From Torymus aiolomorphi (taxonomy: Eukaryota; Arthropoda; Insecta; Hymenoptera; Torymidae): a stretch of 64,000 nt of DNA. The stretch covers positions 37,843,195 to 37,907,194 of the forward strand of contig CM070876.1 of assembly GCA_036365515.1 (NCBI GenBank), given 5' to 3'. Positions 10,194 through 20,773 of this stretch are shown here, one piece after another (within the stretch, counting starts at the first letter, position 1; each line of letters opens with the position of its first letter). The position numbers and the translations under genes were made by a program. The notes under the pieces are model-generated. The model did not search any database, was not told where the DNA came from, and was given only the letters and a program-made list of their open reading frames with translations.

Positions 10194-10438
10194 TGTAGGG
10201 ACTGCGATCTTCCCTCTCACTCTAACTGCGAGAGTGGGGGAAGCCGCCATGTCGCGCTCTGCGTTGAGCCGCCTGCGAGCGGCAGTCGCTGCTCGAGTCT
10301 ACGAGCGTGCGGACGTAATCCGCTGTACCTCCTCACCTTCAATAAACCTGCTCGTTATTGTTAACTCTCCGACTCATTATTCTCCTCTCCCCCTTCCTTT
10401 CCTGGAACTAGGAGAGCCGTGGGGCTAGGATCCCCACA
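10194..10438 (+). repeat. 5' LTR
   Basis: It begins TGTAGGGACTGCGAT and ends GGATCCCCACA. It carries AATAAA near 10340 and a pyrimidine-rich U5-like end. It differs from the 3' LTR at GCGATCTTCCC (A instead of C in the other) and CAGTCGCTGC (T instead of C). Confidence 0.93.
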
Positions 10439-10439
10439 T

Positions 10440-10452
10440 TGGTGACCCCGAC
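10440..10452 (+). other. Primer binding site (tRNA-Trp-like)
   Basis: TGGTGACCCCGAC begins one base after the 5' LTR and is complementary to the CCA end and acceptor stem expected of a eukaryotic tRNA-Trp. Reverse transcription of the element would be primed here. Confidence 0.75.
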
Positions 10453-11570
10453 TATCAGCCGAGGAGAAGGCAAGTCGGCGCCTGCCGCGGCGTGTTCTCG
10501 CCGCCACTGCTTTCGCCCGTGGCACGTGCATCCAGTGCCGCACCACAAGCCTCGGCGAGTCTTGCGGCACTTCGCCGCACAGGAGAATTTTTCTCTCGCC
10601 CCTATGCGTGCTGGCACGCCGGCGCATACGGGAAACCTCGACGTGTGCGTGCTGGCACGCCGGCGCACACGTGAAAAATCAACGGCCTAGAGCCTTTAGC
10701 GCAACTGCGCAATCATCGTCTCGTCGAGTTCTCTCCGAGGCATCTCAGCTTTCAACGGCAGATCTCCAGGTGCGTACTTGCGTGAAGCCACCGTCACCGG
10801 CGCCTTCAAACGCACCTGTTGAGCAACGTAAAGCAGATCTCCGGGTGCGGTTTTGCGTGAAGCCACCGCCACCGGCGCCTTTTTACCGCACCTGTCGAGC
10901 ACCGGGAAGTCAACTATTGCAGCATCTCGTCGAGTCTTCTCCGAGGCGGCCAACCTTCAGACTTCAATAATTGCGTCGAGGTATGCGTGCGGTGAATTAG
11001 GGTGCGTGACCTACGAAATTAAGAAACTCGCACGTGTGTGTGCTTTCGTATTCCGCGAACTGTTGTCGCGCGCCGTGCGCTTGCTCGCGAGCTTTGAATT
11101 CGCGGAATTCGTGCGCAACGGTCGCGCGTTCTGAGAACTGAGCAGCCGTCTTGATATTTTTTTTTGTGTGCTATTGCATTCTCAAGCTCGCGCTTTTGCA
11201 AGGTGACACGAAAAACCTTTTAGTATTTTTGAGGCACGCGAATTATATTTTTTCATTTTTATTAAATTTATGCGTTGCCTAGTCACCGCTTTAACAAAAT
11301 TCCTTTGAAATTTGCGTTAAACGGGAAAGTGATCTCTTAGCCTTTTACACGGCTTATTAAAAATTTCGATTCATAGTTTTAAATTTTAGCTTAGGCTTAG
11401 CTGTTAAAACTATTGTTTGTGCCTGCGAGCACTGCCTAGGGAGTTGTAATACGCATTGCGGCGTAAGGCAATTTAGGCATACTCTCTATTCTCCACGCGT
11501 ACTTTCGAGTCGCGTGGGGATAGCTTGATACGCTCCACGTTTTAGGCTCGCGCACACTCTTATCGCAAGA

Positions 11571-12455
11571 ATGCCTGTCAACGACGAGGCTTTTGCAGCT
11601 CTGCAGCTGCAGGTGCAACAGCTTATAACTGCTAACGCCAATGCGCCCGAGCACGCGGCTAACCGTATTGAAGGCGCGCGTCTGCCAAAAATTCCGACAT
11701 TTATTCAAACCGATCCGGAATTGTGGTTCTTACAGGTAGAAGCAACGTTTCGTAACTCGAAGATCACGGTTGGTTCGTCGAAAGTAGATTATCTTTGCCC
11801 TTCACTCGGTGGTGAAGCCTTGTCGGCCATTAGGGATATAATTAAGAAAGACCCCGCTCCTGCGGACATATACAAACAGGTGAAAGAACGCCTCGTTTCG
11901 ACTTTTGCTAGTTCGGCCGAACATAACCTGCGCAAACTTTTAAAGGGGGAAGTGATGACCGATGGCAAGCCCACGAGAATTCTTCAACGGCTTCATGGCC
12001 TTAATCCTGGCTCTTGCGACGACAAAATTATTCGGTCCGTCTTCCTCGACCAGCTCACTCCACATCATCGTTCGATCCTTGTCGCGACGGATATTGAGGA
12101 TCTTGATAAACTCACGGAAGTGGCTGACAAACTGGCTGAGGCTTCCGGCAGTTCTGATCATCAGATCAGTGCCATTTCTCCAAATCAAGCTAGTTCCGCT
12201 AATTTTGAGGCCGCTGTGAAACGCTTAGAAAAGAAATTTGACTTGCTAGCCAAAAGGCTAGATAACATGGAGGGATCTTTAAAAGAGTTATCTCGCCCTC
12301 AATCTAGAGGCAGGTCTAGGCGCGACCGTTCTTCCAGTCGCGACTCTTCTGACTTATGTCTTGCTCATCGGAAATACCCTGACAGCCCGCGTTCATGTAG
12401 GGAATGGTGTTCCAAATGTTCTGAGTGGCAAAAACAAAATCCACCAAAAAACTAA
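11571..12455 (+). CDS. gag: Gag protein with CHCC zinc motif
   Basis: The frame is intact: 294 residues from [17 protein letters not shown]. The N-terminal part ([31 protein letters not shown]) resembles the capsid-like domain of Ty3/gypsy Gag. A predicted helical segment ([20 protein letters not shown]) and an Arg/Ser-rich stretch precede a C-terminal zinc motif with spacing C-X2-H-X9-C-X3-C ([18 protein letters not shown]). It would form the particle core. The ATG at 11571 is the first in a good context after a long leader (10453-11570), which has no competing long frame. The stop TAA directly follows a slippery heptamer. Confidence 0.9.
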   Translation: MPVNDEAFAALQLQVQQLITANANAPEHAANRIEGARLPKIPTFIQTDPELWFLQVEATFRNSKITVGSSKVDYLCPSLGGEALSAIRDIIKKDPAPADIYKQVKERLVSTFASSAEHNLRKLLKGEVMTDGKPTRILQRLHGLNPGSCDDKIIRSVFLDQLTPHHRSILVATDIEDLDKLTEVADKLAEASGSSDHQISAISPNQASSANFEAAVKRLEKKFDLLAKRLDNMEGSLKELSRPQSRGRSRRDRSSSRDSSDLCLAHRKYPDSPRSCREWCSKCSEWQKQNPPKN

Positions 12456-15400
12456 CTCAACCTTCTGTTGAGGAGACGTCTTCAGAAGGTCCTCGTTTAT
12501 CCAAACGTCTTCATGTGCGTGATCGTATTTCGGGCAAGTCGTTCCTTATCGATACTGGTGCGGACATTTCGCTCGTCCCAGCAAATCCTAAGGCATGCGG
12601 CAAGCCCAGCTCCTTCAAGCTTTTCGCAGCGAATAATTCATTAATTAGTACCTACGGCGAATCGATGCTCACACTTAACCTGGGCGTTCGACGTCCCATT
12701 CGCTGGAGCTTTTGCATCGCGAATGTCCCTCATCCCATTATAGGTGCCGATCTCTTATCCCACTATGGCCTTCTCGTCGACCTAAAGAGAAATCGTCTTG
12801 TCGATCCGGCCACGAATGTGTACTCTCTCGCGGTTGTAAAAGACGTTTCATTTGACTCTGTATTTGCAGTTGTTCCGGGCTCAGAGTGTGCTAAGATTCT
12901 TGCTGATTTTCCGGAGATCACGGGCGTTTCTAAACCCACAGTCCCCAGAAATAGCGATGTTTTTCATCATATCTTAACCTCTGGCCCCCCGGTCTCGGAG
13001 CGTCCTCGTAGACTTGCTCCGGACAAGTTGAAAGCGGCGAAAGCCGAATTTGATGCCTGGATTGAGGCTGGCATCTGCCGCCCCTCCAGCAGCCCTTGGG
13101 CAAGTCCCCTCCATATGGAGTTGAAAAAGGACAACAGTTGGAGACCCTGTGGTGACTATAGGCGCTTAAACGCTGCCACAGTCCCAGATAAGTACCCAAC
13201 TGCTCATATTCACGATTGTAACAGTAACCTTCATGGTAAGAAGATCTTCTCGGCGCTTGATCTTCACCAAGCGTTCAATCAGATTCCTGTTGCCCCTGAA
13301 GACATTCCGAAAACGGCCATTATAACCCCGTTCGGTCTTTTTGAATCTATGTATATGACCTTTGGTCTCCGCAATGCCAGTCAGACCTTTCAGCGTTACA
13401 TCAATAGCGCGCTAGGCGACTTGGACTTTGTATATCTTTATATTGATGATATTCTCATTGCGTCGTCTTCCCTTGAAGAACACTACGCTCATCTTCGCAC
13501 GGTCTTTGATCGACTCAAGAACTTTCATCTTCGTCTCAATGTCGAAAAATGCACCTTCGCTGTCGAAGAAGTTGAGTTTTTAGGCTACCTGGTGAATGGT
13601 GAAGGCGTTCGCCCCATCCCCAGTAGGGTTGAAGCTATCTTAAACTTCCCCAAACCTCAAACTATAGTAGAACTTCGCAGGTTTGTCGGCACCGTAAATT
13701 TTTACCGCCGCAACATTCCGCGCGCCGCCACTTCGCAGGCTCCCCTCAACGCGCTCTTTACTGATTCGCGAAAAAATAATAAGCGCCCGGTCCTTTGGAC
13801 GCCTGAGGCAGAGGAAGCTTTCACTCGTGTGAAAGAGGAATTAGCTGCAGCGGCTCTGCTTGTACACCCCCGCGTTGGTGCGGAAATACGCATCGTCTCT
13901 GATGCCTCCGATTCTGGAATGGGTGCTGCTCTCGAACAGCTTTCCCTCACCGGAATTTGGGAACCTTTAGCTTTCTTTTCGAAAAAGTTCTCTCCTTCTC
14001 AGCGGAAGTACAGTGCATATGACCGCGAGCCCACGGCCATATACGAAGCTGTAAAATACTTCTCGTTTTTGATTGAAGGCAGAGACTTCAAGATCTTAAC
14101 AGATCATAAACCCCTCATTTATGCTTTCATGCAAAAGTCCGATAAGGCGTCTCCGCGGCAAACTCGTCAGCTGTCCCTTATCGCACAATATACAACTCGA
14201 ATTGAGTATATTAAAGGCACTGAAAATACAGTTGCTGACTCACTCTCCCGGGTAGAGTCTATTCGACTCCCCGTAGAGATCAACCTTAATGAGCTTGCTG
14301 AGAAACAGGAAGCTGATGAGCAGCTCAAAACCGTTCGCGAGTCTTCTGACTACCCGCTCTCTTTGAAGCGCATTCAATGGGGCCCTGCTCACACCACTAT
14401 CTTTTGCGAAATCACTGGTGAAGCCGTCCGTCCATACATCCCTGAGTCCCTTCGTGAAACGGTGTTTAATATGTTTCATAAGCCTGCTCATCCAGGCCCT
14501 AAAGTCACCGATCGACTTATTCGGCAACTCTACGTATGGCCTAACATGCACCGTGACATACCGCGTTTTTGTAAAAATTGTCTAGACTGTCAGCAGTCAA
14601 AAATTTCGCGTCATGTGAAACTTGTACCTGACAAATTTGTCGCACCCGATGGTTGTTTCGACCACGTACACATTGATCTAGTCGATCCTCTCCCTAATCG
14701 AAATGGTTTTGAGTATGTACTTACCATGATCGATCGCTTTTCGCGCTGGATTGAGGCGGTTCCGCTACGCGAAATGTCAGTGCAGACAGTTGCCAGGGCA
14801 TTTTATGACACCTGGGTCTCGCGCTATGGTGCCCCAAAGGTCATCACTTCCGATCAGGGTTCGCAATTTGAATCGCGCCTATTCACGGCTCTTTTGTCCC
14901 TAATAGGTTGCGAGCGTATCCGTACTACCGCGTATCACCCTGCGGCGAATGGCCTTATCGAGCGTTGGCACCGTACATTTAAGGCGGCGATCATGTGTCA
15001 TATGGACAAGGACTGGACCCGTACGCTTAGTACAGTATTATTAGGTTTACGTTGCCACCTTCGGCAAGATACCAATGCGTCACCCGCGGAATTCATCTTC
15101 GGTACCACTTTACGTCTTCCAGGTGAGTTTTTCCTCCCTGAAGACTTTACGCCAGATCCAAACTTCTTTATAGAGGAATTCCGCGAATATATGCGACAAG
15201 TCCGTCCAGTCCCTGTCACACACCACTATAAGAAGCGTGCGTTTTGCTTCAAAGACTTGTACAATTGCACTCATGTGTTCATGCGCAATATGGCTAAAAA
15301 GTCGTTAGAAAGGCCTTATACCGGCCCATATAAGATATTAAACCGTCCCTCCGACCGCGTCTTCGATATCGAAGTTAACGGCACGTCACGCAGTGTCTCC

Positions 15401-15559
15401 GTTGAACTTCTCAAACCTGCGTTCGTGATCTCTGATAATCTTCCCGATGTGCCTGCCGGTGGTGAACCAAGTGGCAATCAGCCCACCACCATTGATCGTC
15501 CGGTATTAAAAACGTACCAAAGAAAGAAAGTATCCTTCGCCCCCGCGACCAATGCGTAA
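12425..15559 (+). CDS. pol: Pol polyprotein: protease, RT, RNase H, integrase
   Basis: One open frame of 1,044 residues overlaps gag by 31 bp in the minus-one frame, so it is probably made by frameshifting; the GTG at 12425 is only where the frame opens. In order: [12 protein letters not shown] (protease, near residue 43), [35 protein letters not shown] and YIDDILIAS (RT, YIDD near 339), [14 protein letters not shown] and [10 protein letters not shown] (RNase H), an HHCC zinc region ([11 protein letters not shown] ... CKNCLDCQ), and integrase DD35E (D near 751, D810, E846, with SDQGSQFES and [11 protein letters not shown]). No stop or obvious defect, so this copy may be competent. The integrase ends in a [20 protein letters not shown] segment like a GPY/F module. 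Confidence 0.95.
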   Translation: MAKTKSTKKLTQPSVEETSSEGPRLSKRLHVRDRISGKSFLIDTGADISLVPANPKACGKPSSFKLFAANNSLISTYGESMLTLNLGVRRPIRWSFCIANVPHPIIGADLLSHYGLLVDLKRNRLVDPATNVYSLAVVKDVSFDSVFAVVPGSECAKILADFPEITGVSKPTVPRNSDVFHHILTSGPPVSERPRRLAPDKLKAAKAEFDAWIEAGICRPSSSPWASPLHMELKKDNSWRPCGDYRRLNAATVPDKYPTAHIHDCNSNLHGKKIFSALDLHQAFNQIPVAPEDIPKTAIITPFGLFESMYMTFGLRNASQTFQRYINSALGDLDFVYLYIDDILIASSSLEEHYAHLRTVFDRLKNFHLRLNVEKCTFAVEEVEFLGYLVNGEGVRPIPSRVEAILNFPKPQTIVELRRFVGTVNFYRRNIPRAATSQAPLNALFTDSRKNNKRPVLWTPEAEEAFTRVKEELAAAALLVHPRVGAEIRIVSDASDSGMGAALEQLSLTGIWEPLAFFSKKFSPSQRKYSAYDREPTAIYEAVKYFSFLIEGRDFKILTDHKPLIYAFMQKSDKASPRQTRQLSLIAQYTTRIEYIKGTENTVADSLSRVESIRLPVEINLNELAEKQEADEQLKTVRESSDYPLSLKRIQWGPAHTTIFCEITGEAVRPYIPESLRETVFNMFHKPAHPGPKVTDRLIRQLYVWPNMHRDIPRFCKNCLDCQQSKISRHVKLVPDKFVAPDGCFDHVHIDLVDPLPNRNGFEYVLTMIDRFSRWIEAVPLREMSVQTVARAFYDTWVSRYGAPKVITSDQGSQFESRLFTALLSLIGCERIRTTAYHPAANGLIERWHRTFKAAIMCHMDKDWTRTLSTVLLGLRCHLRQDTNASPAEFIFGTTLRLPGEFFLPEDFTPDPNFFIEEFREYMRQVRPVPVTHHYKKRAFCFKDLYNCTHVFMRNMAKKSLERPYTGPYKILNRPSDRVFDIEVNGTSRSVSVELLKPAFVISDNLPDVPAGGEPSGNQPTTIDRPVLKTYQRKKVSFAPATNA
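12446..12452 (+). promoter_or_regulatory. Slippery heptamer for -1 frameshifting
   Basis: In the gag frame the sequence reads CCA AAA AAC TAA, so the heptamer A AAA AAC stands directly before the gag stop. This is a classical XXXYYYZ slip site and the pol frame is exactly minus one. A downstream structure was not worked out. Confidence 0.8.
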
Positions 15560-15656
15560 CGCAACTGTGATATGCGGTGATATTACCTTGTAAGTGCTAC
15601 TGAGCACGTTAGATACTTAAGTTTTTAATTCATATTTATGTACTTCGTTGGCACTT

Positions 15657-15667
15657 GGGGGGGAGTG
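15657..15667 (+). other. Polypurine tract
   Basis: GGGGGGGAGTG lies immediately upstream of the 3' LTR; a purine run in this place primes plus-strand synthesis. Confidence 0.75.
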
Positions 15668-15912
15668 TGTAGGGACTGCGATATTCCCTCTCACTCTAAC
15701 TGCGAGAGTGGGGGAAGCCGCCATGTCGCGCTCTGCGTTGAGCCGCCTGCGAGCGGCAGTCGTTGCTCGAGTCTACGAGCGTGCGGACGTAATCCGCTGT
15801 ACCTCCTCACCTTCAATAAACCTGCTCGTTATTGTTAACTCTCCGACTCATTATTCTCCTCTCCCCCTTCCTTTCCTGGAACTAGGAGAGCCGTGGGGCT
15901 AGGATCCCCACA
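15668..15912 (+). repeat. 3' LTR
   Basis: Same length as the 5' LTR, two base differences seen by eye. It follows directly on the purine tract at 15657-15667 and precedes the CAGA duplication. Confidence 0.93.
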
Positions 15913-16036
15913 CAGAAATACACTACAGTGCAGTATCTTCCCGTAAACTGTTACAGACGAAATTTCAGCCGGATCGGGGTTGTAGTTTATTTTTGAGAGC
16001 GTGTGAAAGCAAATGTGTCCGTTGATTTTTGAAAAA

Positions 16037-17023
16037 ATGGAGAAAGAACAATATCGGTCGGTGATTCGATTCTTGTTGGAAGGGAAATCACGCAGTGAAA
16101 TTAAAGAACGCTTGGATGCAGTGTATGGGCATGCTTCTCCTTCGATGGCGACCGTTAAATTTTGGTATAACGAGTTTCAACGTGGTCGTACGTCGGTTTT
16201 TGATGATCCACGCCCAGGTGCTCCGAAAACAGCCACTACGGAGGAGAACGTGACAAAAATACACGATATCGTTTTGTCAGACCGCCGATTAAAGGTGCAC
16301 GAGATAGCTGCGATAGTAGGCATCTCAGAAGAACGCGTGTGGCATATCCTACATGAGATTTTAGGCATGAGGAAGCTGTCAGCAAGGTGGGTGCCGCGTT
16401 TGCTGACTCCAGACAACAAGCGCATCCGTGTGACCAGTTCAGAGCAGTGTTTGGAGCTGTTTAATCGCAATCCAAAAGAGTTTTTGCGTCGTTACGTAAC
16501 CGTTGACGAAACATGGATTCACTACTACACTCCAGAGACCAAGGAGCAGTCAAAACAGTGGACCTTACCCGGTGAACCTGCTCCGAAGAAGGCGAAGACG
16601 GTCCCGTCGGCCGGAAAGGTGATGGCCACTGTTTTCTGGGATTCTCAAGGTGTGATTTTTATTGACTATCTGGAGAAGGGCAAAACGGTCACAGGACAGT
16701 ACTACGCCCAACTATTGAGCCGATTTGACGCCGTGTTAGAAGAAAAACGGCCCCATTTGTCTAAAAAGAAAGTGCTTTTCCACCACGATAATGCACCGGC
16801 TCACACTTCTGCACTCGCCACGGCTAAATTGGTCGAATTACGCTACGAACTACTGCCCCATCCACCGTATTCTTCAGATTTGGCTCCGTGCGACTTTTTT
16901 TTGTTTCCGAACCTAAAAAATTCGCTCGCCGGGAAGAGATTCCACTCCAATAACGAAATAATCGCCGCCACGGAGGCCTATATTTTGCAAACCAAGAGAA
17001 AACATTTTTTTCAACGGGGTTAA
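16037..17023 (+). CDS. Mariner transposase, frameshifted near the C-terminus
   Basis: The protein has an N-terminal helix-turn-helix region (EQYRSVIRFLLEGKSRSEIK; WYNEFQRGRTSV) and a catalytic domain with a DD34D triad: D in TVDETWIHYY, D in HHDNAPAHTS, and D in PYSSDLAPCDFFLF, the last two separated by 34 residues. I start it at the ATG at 16037 (MEKEQYR), although the frame is open from an ATG at 16013. The frame ends at 17023 after QRG; the expected last 20 or so residues are in another frame after a run of four G at about 17018-17021, so one base has been lost or gained there. The remainder is intact, so inactivation is recent or partial. The protein would cut and paste the mariner into TA sites. 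Confidence 0.9.
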   Translation: MEKEQYRSVIRFLLEGKSRSEIKERLDAVYGHASPSMATVKFWYNEFQRGRTSVFDDPRPGAPKTATTEENVTKIHDIVLSDRRLKVHEIAAIVGISEERVWHILHEILGMRKLSARWVPRLLTPDNKRIRVTSSEQCLELFNRNPKEFLRRYVTVDETWIHYYTPETKEQSKQWTLPGEPAPKKAKTVPSAGKVMATVFWDSQGVIFIDYLEKGKTVTGQYYAQLLSRFDAVLEEKRPHLSKKKVLFHHDNAPAHTSALATAKLVELRYELLPHPPYSSDLAPCDFFLFPNLKNSLAGKRFHSNNEIIAATEAYILQTKRKHFFQRG

Positions 17024-17596
17024 AAAAATTGGAACACCGCTGGACCAAGTGTATTCAACTAAAAGGAGACTACATTGAAAAATAAATTTTATTTTTTGTA
17101 AAATTTTGGTGTTTTCATTTGTAGGCTAGGTACTTATCAAATGACCCTCGTATGTGAAGTTGAAAACGGCGAAAAATGACAAAAATTTGAAGAATTACGT
17201 GGGTTTGAAAAAATCGCTCATTTTCGTCATTATTCGCCATTTTCAAATTCACGCAGCTTTGCACAGAATCGACCGATTTTAACGATTCTCATCTCAAATT
17301 AAAGCTCTATTCTTCAACTTTAATTGCTTTTTTGTGAAATTTGGTTTGGCCTCTTCAATAATTTGCTATTGGTTAATCATCAATGACTACTTTTCGTCCA
17401 TTTTTCCATGTTAAATTTCCATAAGAAAAATTGATTTCGTCGGAAAAAAAGTTTGGCAACGGATAGTGAGTGTACACGAGTATTTTCATGTTGGGGGACC
17501 CCCAAAAAACCGAAAAAACCTTATGTGGTAGGTGTGCCCTCAAAAAAAATTTTTTCCGTTTTTGTACCCCAGTTGTTGTCTGTAGTCCGCGGATTT

Positions 17597-17722
<126 letters not shown>

Positions 17723-17811
17723 GCTCTATGATCCTAATATAATCAACCAATCAGCTGAATGATGATACCACGGCGCAGATGGCGCAGAGCACGGAGCAGG
17801 GCACGGAGCAG

Positions 17812-18804
17812 GAGCCTTTCTACAATATATTCAGTTCAGTGTTCAGTTCAGCTGTTCAACTGTTCCGTGGTCTGAACGGATCAAAACGTGAGTTTTCCGT
17901 CTACCTAGTATTGTATTACCAATGATCATCTCTACAAAAGCGACATCATCTTTAAGCTAAGAATCTTTGTCTTCTCAATCTCGACATTCTCGACCAACTC
18001 GGTATTAAGATGAGGACGAACGTGCTCCGAAATTCCTTCTCTTGCTCCGCGGAGCCTTAATCTCAAGATAGTTCTCTCTGTCTCATATATACTCATTTTA
18101 TTCGTTAAGCAGAATAATAGGTTTAATTTTTTGAATTTTTAGATACCTGCAGAAGCAAGTTGTTCTTGATAAGCAGACAGCTCATTACCATTTTCGTCTT
18201 TCGAAAAGTAAACTGATTGCATGCATGTTTGTTGTAAATTTAGTATTCCATTATTTCCAATATAGTATTAAATATTTAATCATGAATTGAAGTAAACTTT
18301 TTTACTAAGTAATATATGGTGTCTGATTATTATGAAGGTCTGATTATCTGTTAAACTTTTTTTTTATTGTATTACCTTTATATCCATTGTTTCTTAATGG
18401 TCTTATCACTATACACAATAAGTACTTAGGTATTTTTATAGCTTTGAAAACACGTGATAATTTTATAATTTTTTTAAATAAATAACATATTTATCAAATT
18501 TATTTTAAAATAACAATAAATATAAATAATGGAATTCTAAACAGATAAAAGATAATTAATTATCATAAAATTCATAATTTTCTTTTCATAAAAAATCAAA
18601 TTCCCAACTTCACCTTGTATAAACGCTATATAAGTAACCGCATAGAACTTTGCGCCAAAGCTGCACGTAGTAGTATAATTAATTTAATGATCATTGGTAA
18701 TACAATACTAGGTAGACGGAAAACTCACGTTTTGATCCGTTCAGACCACGGAACAGCTGAACAGCTGAACTGAACACTGAACTGAATCTAATGTAGAAAG
18801 GCTC
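17812..18804. mobile_element. Palindromic element with GAGCCTTTCTACAATA cap
   Basis: Inverted arms of about 120 bp (left GAGCCTTTCTACAATATATT, right complement GAGCCTTTCTACATTAGATT) are flanked by CAG at 17809-17811 and 18805-18807, a 3-bp duplication. The interior is AT-rich and non-coding. It interrupts the right arm of the 9670-18828 element. Confidence 0.75.
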
Positions 18805-18837
18805 CAGAGCACGGCGCCTATTGTATTTCCTCCCTGA

Positions 18838-18979
18838 GCCTTTCTACAATATGTTCAGTTCAACTGTTCAGTTCCGTCGAATACATTGTGAATATATCTA
18901 TATATACTTATGTATATAGATATATTCACAATGTATTCGACGGAACTGAACAACTGAACTGAATCTATTGTAGAAAGGC
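18838..18979. mobile_element. Short relative with the same CCTTTCTACAATA cap
   Basis: A near-perfect palindrome: GCCTTTCTACAATATGTTC at the left and its complement at the right, closing on TATATCTATATATACTTATG. It shares the cap and the GTTCAGTTC word with the 993-bp element just upstream but not its interior. Confidence 0.75.
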
Positions 18980-19081
18980 AGTTAGGTGCAGTTTAGAATC
19001 ATCGAGTGACCAACCCTGGCTGGGGCTTTATTCAACCGAACGAGATATCGAAATTGAATCTAAAATTTTCGATGGTTGCCA

Positions 19082-19109
19082 GGGGCGGTCAACAAGCTTC
19101 CACGCTCCA

Positions 19110-19141
<32 letters not shown>

Positions 19142-19296
19142 GTTGTAGTTCACGCGTTTCACTACGTTTCAATCCATATCATCCATGTCATGCTGGATCG
19201 GTAAGGTAGAACCATTAAGAAAATTGCAACGTAGCGAAACGCACGAACTACAACGGTGGCGATGGCGGTGGAGCGTGGAAGCTTGTGGACCGCCCC
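19082..19296. mobile_element. Palindromic element of 215 bp with a CCACCG run
   Basis: GGGGCGGTCAACAAGCTTCC at the left is matched by GGAAGCTTGTGGACCGCCCC at the right. The left arm contains an expanded CCACCG tract that the right arm has only in short form (GGTGGCGATGGCGG), a sign of slippage in one arm. Confidence 0.75.
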
Positions 19297-19344
19297 TTAG
19301 TTTCGTCAATAATTTTCGTCACTGATCGAAAATATTGACGTAAC

Positions 19345-20033
19345 CTTAGAGCATATACTAACTGGAGGTAGCATGTCGCGGCAAAAAGCGTGACCGAGTC
19401 AGAGAGAGAGACAGAAAGTATCGGGGTACATGCTCTCTCACTCTAGCACGCACGGGATTCGTCCAAACTAGAATTTGGCGGTGATTGGTTGCAGATGCTG
19501 CAGCGAGGGAAATAGACTACCTACGGGTGACAGCATTTGTAAATATCAATATCAGATCATCACATATTTGCATTTATTGTTTAAATTAAAAAAAAAAAAA
19601 TAATAAATTCATAGCATGTATTCTTCAATTGAAAAATTCGGTGGGGATAAAGTAAAAATCCTTTAAGTAAAAAATGTACCGGGTCGGCATAAGCTATGTG
19701 TAGTATCATGGCCCACCGGTGAATGGTTCAGGTTCTAACTTAAGCTAAATATTAATGTTTTCGTGCACGTTCCATATTTGTAAAAATACAAATTATTTTC
19801 AAACCTTGTTTTATATATATATTTCGTATTCTACATACATTAAAAATTTATTTAGTGATTTTTTAAATTGATGCGGGTTTGAGCTGACCAATCAGCGCCA
19901 ACTTCTAGTTTGGACGAATCCCGTGCGTGCTAGAGTGAGAGAGCATGTACCCCGATACTTTCTGTCTCTCTCTCTCTGACTCGGTCACGCTTTTTGCCGC
20001 GATATGCTACCTCCAGTTAGTATATGCTCTAAG
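19345..20033. mobile_element. Non-autonomous element with 8-bp duplication (hAT-like)
   Basis: An exact 8-bp direct repeat GACGTAAC (19337-19344 and 20034-20041) flanks inverted arms of about 125 bp that begin CTTAGAGCATATACTAACTG. An 8-bp duplication is typical of hAT transposons. It is 689 bp long and has no transposase. Confidence 0.85.
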
Positions 20034-20147
20034 GACGTAACTAATGGCAACCATCGAAAATTTTAGAATTGATTTCGATATCTCGTACGGTTGAATAAAG
20101 CCCCTGGCAATCTCTCTATTCATCTCCGGTAAACGCTCGCTTCAAAC

Positions 20148-20623
20148 TTTGAGGGACAATGTACATAAGGGAGTATCTACACTAGGGGCGCGTCTTGGTG
20201 CGCGTCAAGATGCGCGTCGAGATGCGCGTCGAGATGCGCGTCCAAACTGTGCGTTCCAAGCATGTTCCAATCCATTTCAAATCGTGGATATAGGGTCAGG
20301 GTCGATGTAATTAGAAAAGTGAAACGATGTGAAACAGATTAGAACGCACAGTTTGGACGCGCAACTCGACGCGCATCTCGACGCGCGCCATGACGCGCCC
20401 CTAGCGTAGATTATGTCGTGCTGTGCCTTGCCTTGCCCTTGCCGTGTCTTGTCTTGCTCTTGCCGTGTCTTGCCGTTTCGTTCCTACAGAGATATAGAAT
20501 ACATGTTTATATACTGACAGAAATAGGAACGAAACGGCAAGGCACGGCAAGAGCAAGACACGGCACGGTAAGGCACAGCACGACACAGCTCGACACGGCT
20601 CTTATGTACATTATCCCTCAAAG
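20148..20623. mobile_element. Palindromic element made of three stacked palindromes
   Basis: The outer ends TTGAGGGACAATGTACATA and TATGTACATTATCCCTCAA pair. Inside are two further palindromes side by side: 20175-20412 (TAGGGGCGCGTC against GACGCGCCCCTA, with repeated GATGCGCGTCGA units) and 20415-20584 (CGTGCTGTGCCTTGCC against GGCACAGCACG, with repeated CTTGCCGTGT units). Both inner ones are filled with their own short repeat. Confidence 0.7.
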
Positions 20624-20773
20624 AGGTGCGGAGCGCGACGAGGACATAATTATATATTATAGAATCGAATCAAGAATATAATAAAGCATTACATGTTAGC
20701 GGATGTAGGCTGTATACACTTTTATACAAGTGCAGAAAAAGCTCATATACCTGGTACCTATATGATACGGTTA

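Larger units (their letters stand above)
10194..15912 (+). mobile_element. Young Ty3/gypsy LTR retrotransposon of CsRn1 type
   Basis: Two 245-bp LTRs (10194-10438 and 15668-15912) differ at only two positions that I can see, and the insertion is flanked by a 4-bp duplication CAGA (10190-10193, 15913-15916). It has a tRNA-Trp-like primer binding site, a purine tract, gag and pol in a minus-one relationship, and complete protease, RT, RNase H and integrase motifs. Gag ends in a CHCC zinc motif rather than CCHC. That motif together with a tRNA-Trp primer is the known mark of the CsRn1/Kabuki clade. It lies in the 5' untranslated part of a mariner. Confidence 0.93.
10135..17150 (+). mobile_element. 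Mariner element, split by an LTR retrotransposon
   Basis: TA dinucleotides at 10133-10134 and 17151-17152 flank terminal inverted repeats beginning CGAGGGTCATTTGA (left 10135-10162, right 17123-17150), with about two mismatches in 27 bases. Without the nested LTR element and its 4-bp duplication the length is about 1.29 kb, normal for mariner. The transposase lies at 16037-17023 and is frameshifted near its end. Confidence 0.93.
19022..20104. mobile_element. Palindromic element carrying two nested elements
   Basis: Left GGGGCTTTATTCAACC and right GGTTGAATAAAGCCCC are inverted, with arms of about 65 bp (GATATCGAAATTGAAT against ATTGATTTCGATATC). The centre (TTTCGTCAATAATTTTCG / CGAAAATATTGACG) is also palindromic. 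Two younger elements (19082-19296 and 19345-20033) sit inside. Confidence 0.75.

Noticed and set aside
10361..11134. Small proteins in the leader of the LTR retrotransposon
   Set aside because: Several frames are open in this GC-rich leader, none with retroviral motifs or a matching strand-specific pattern; gag begins at 11571.
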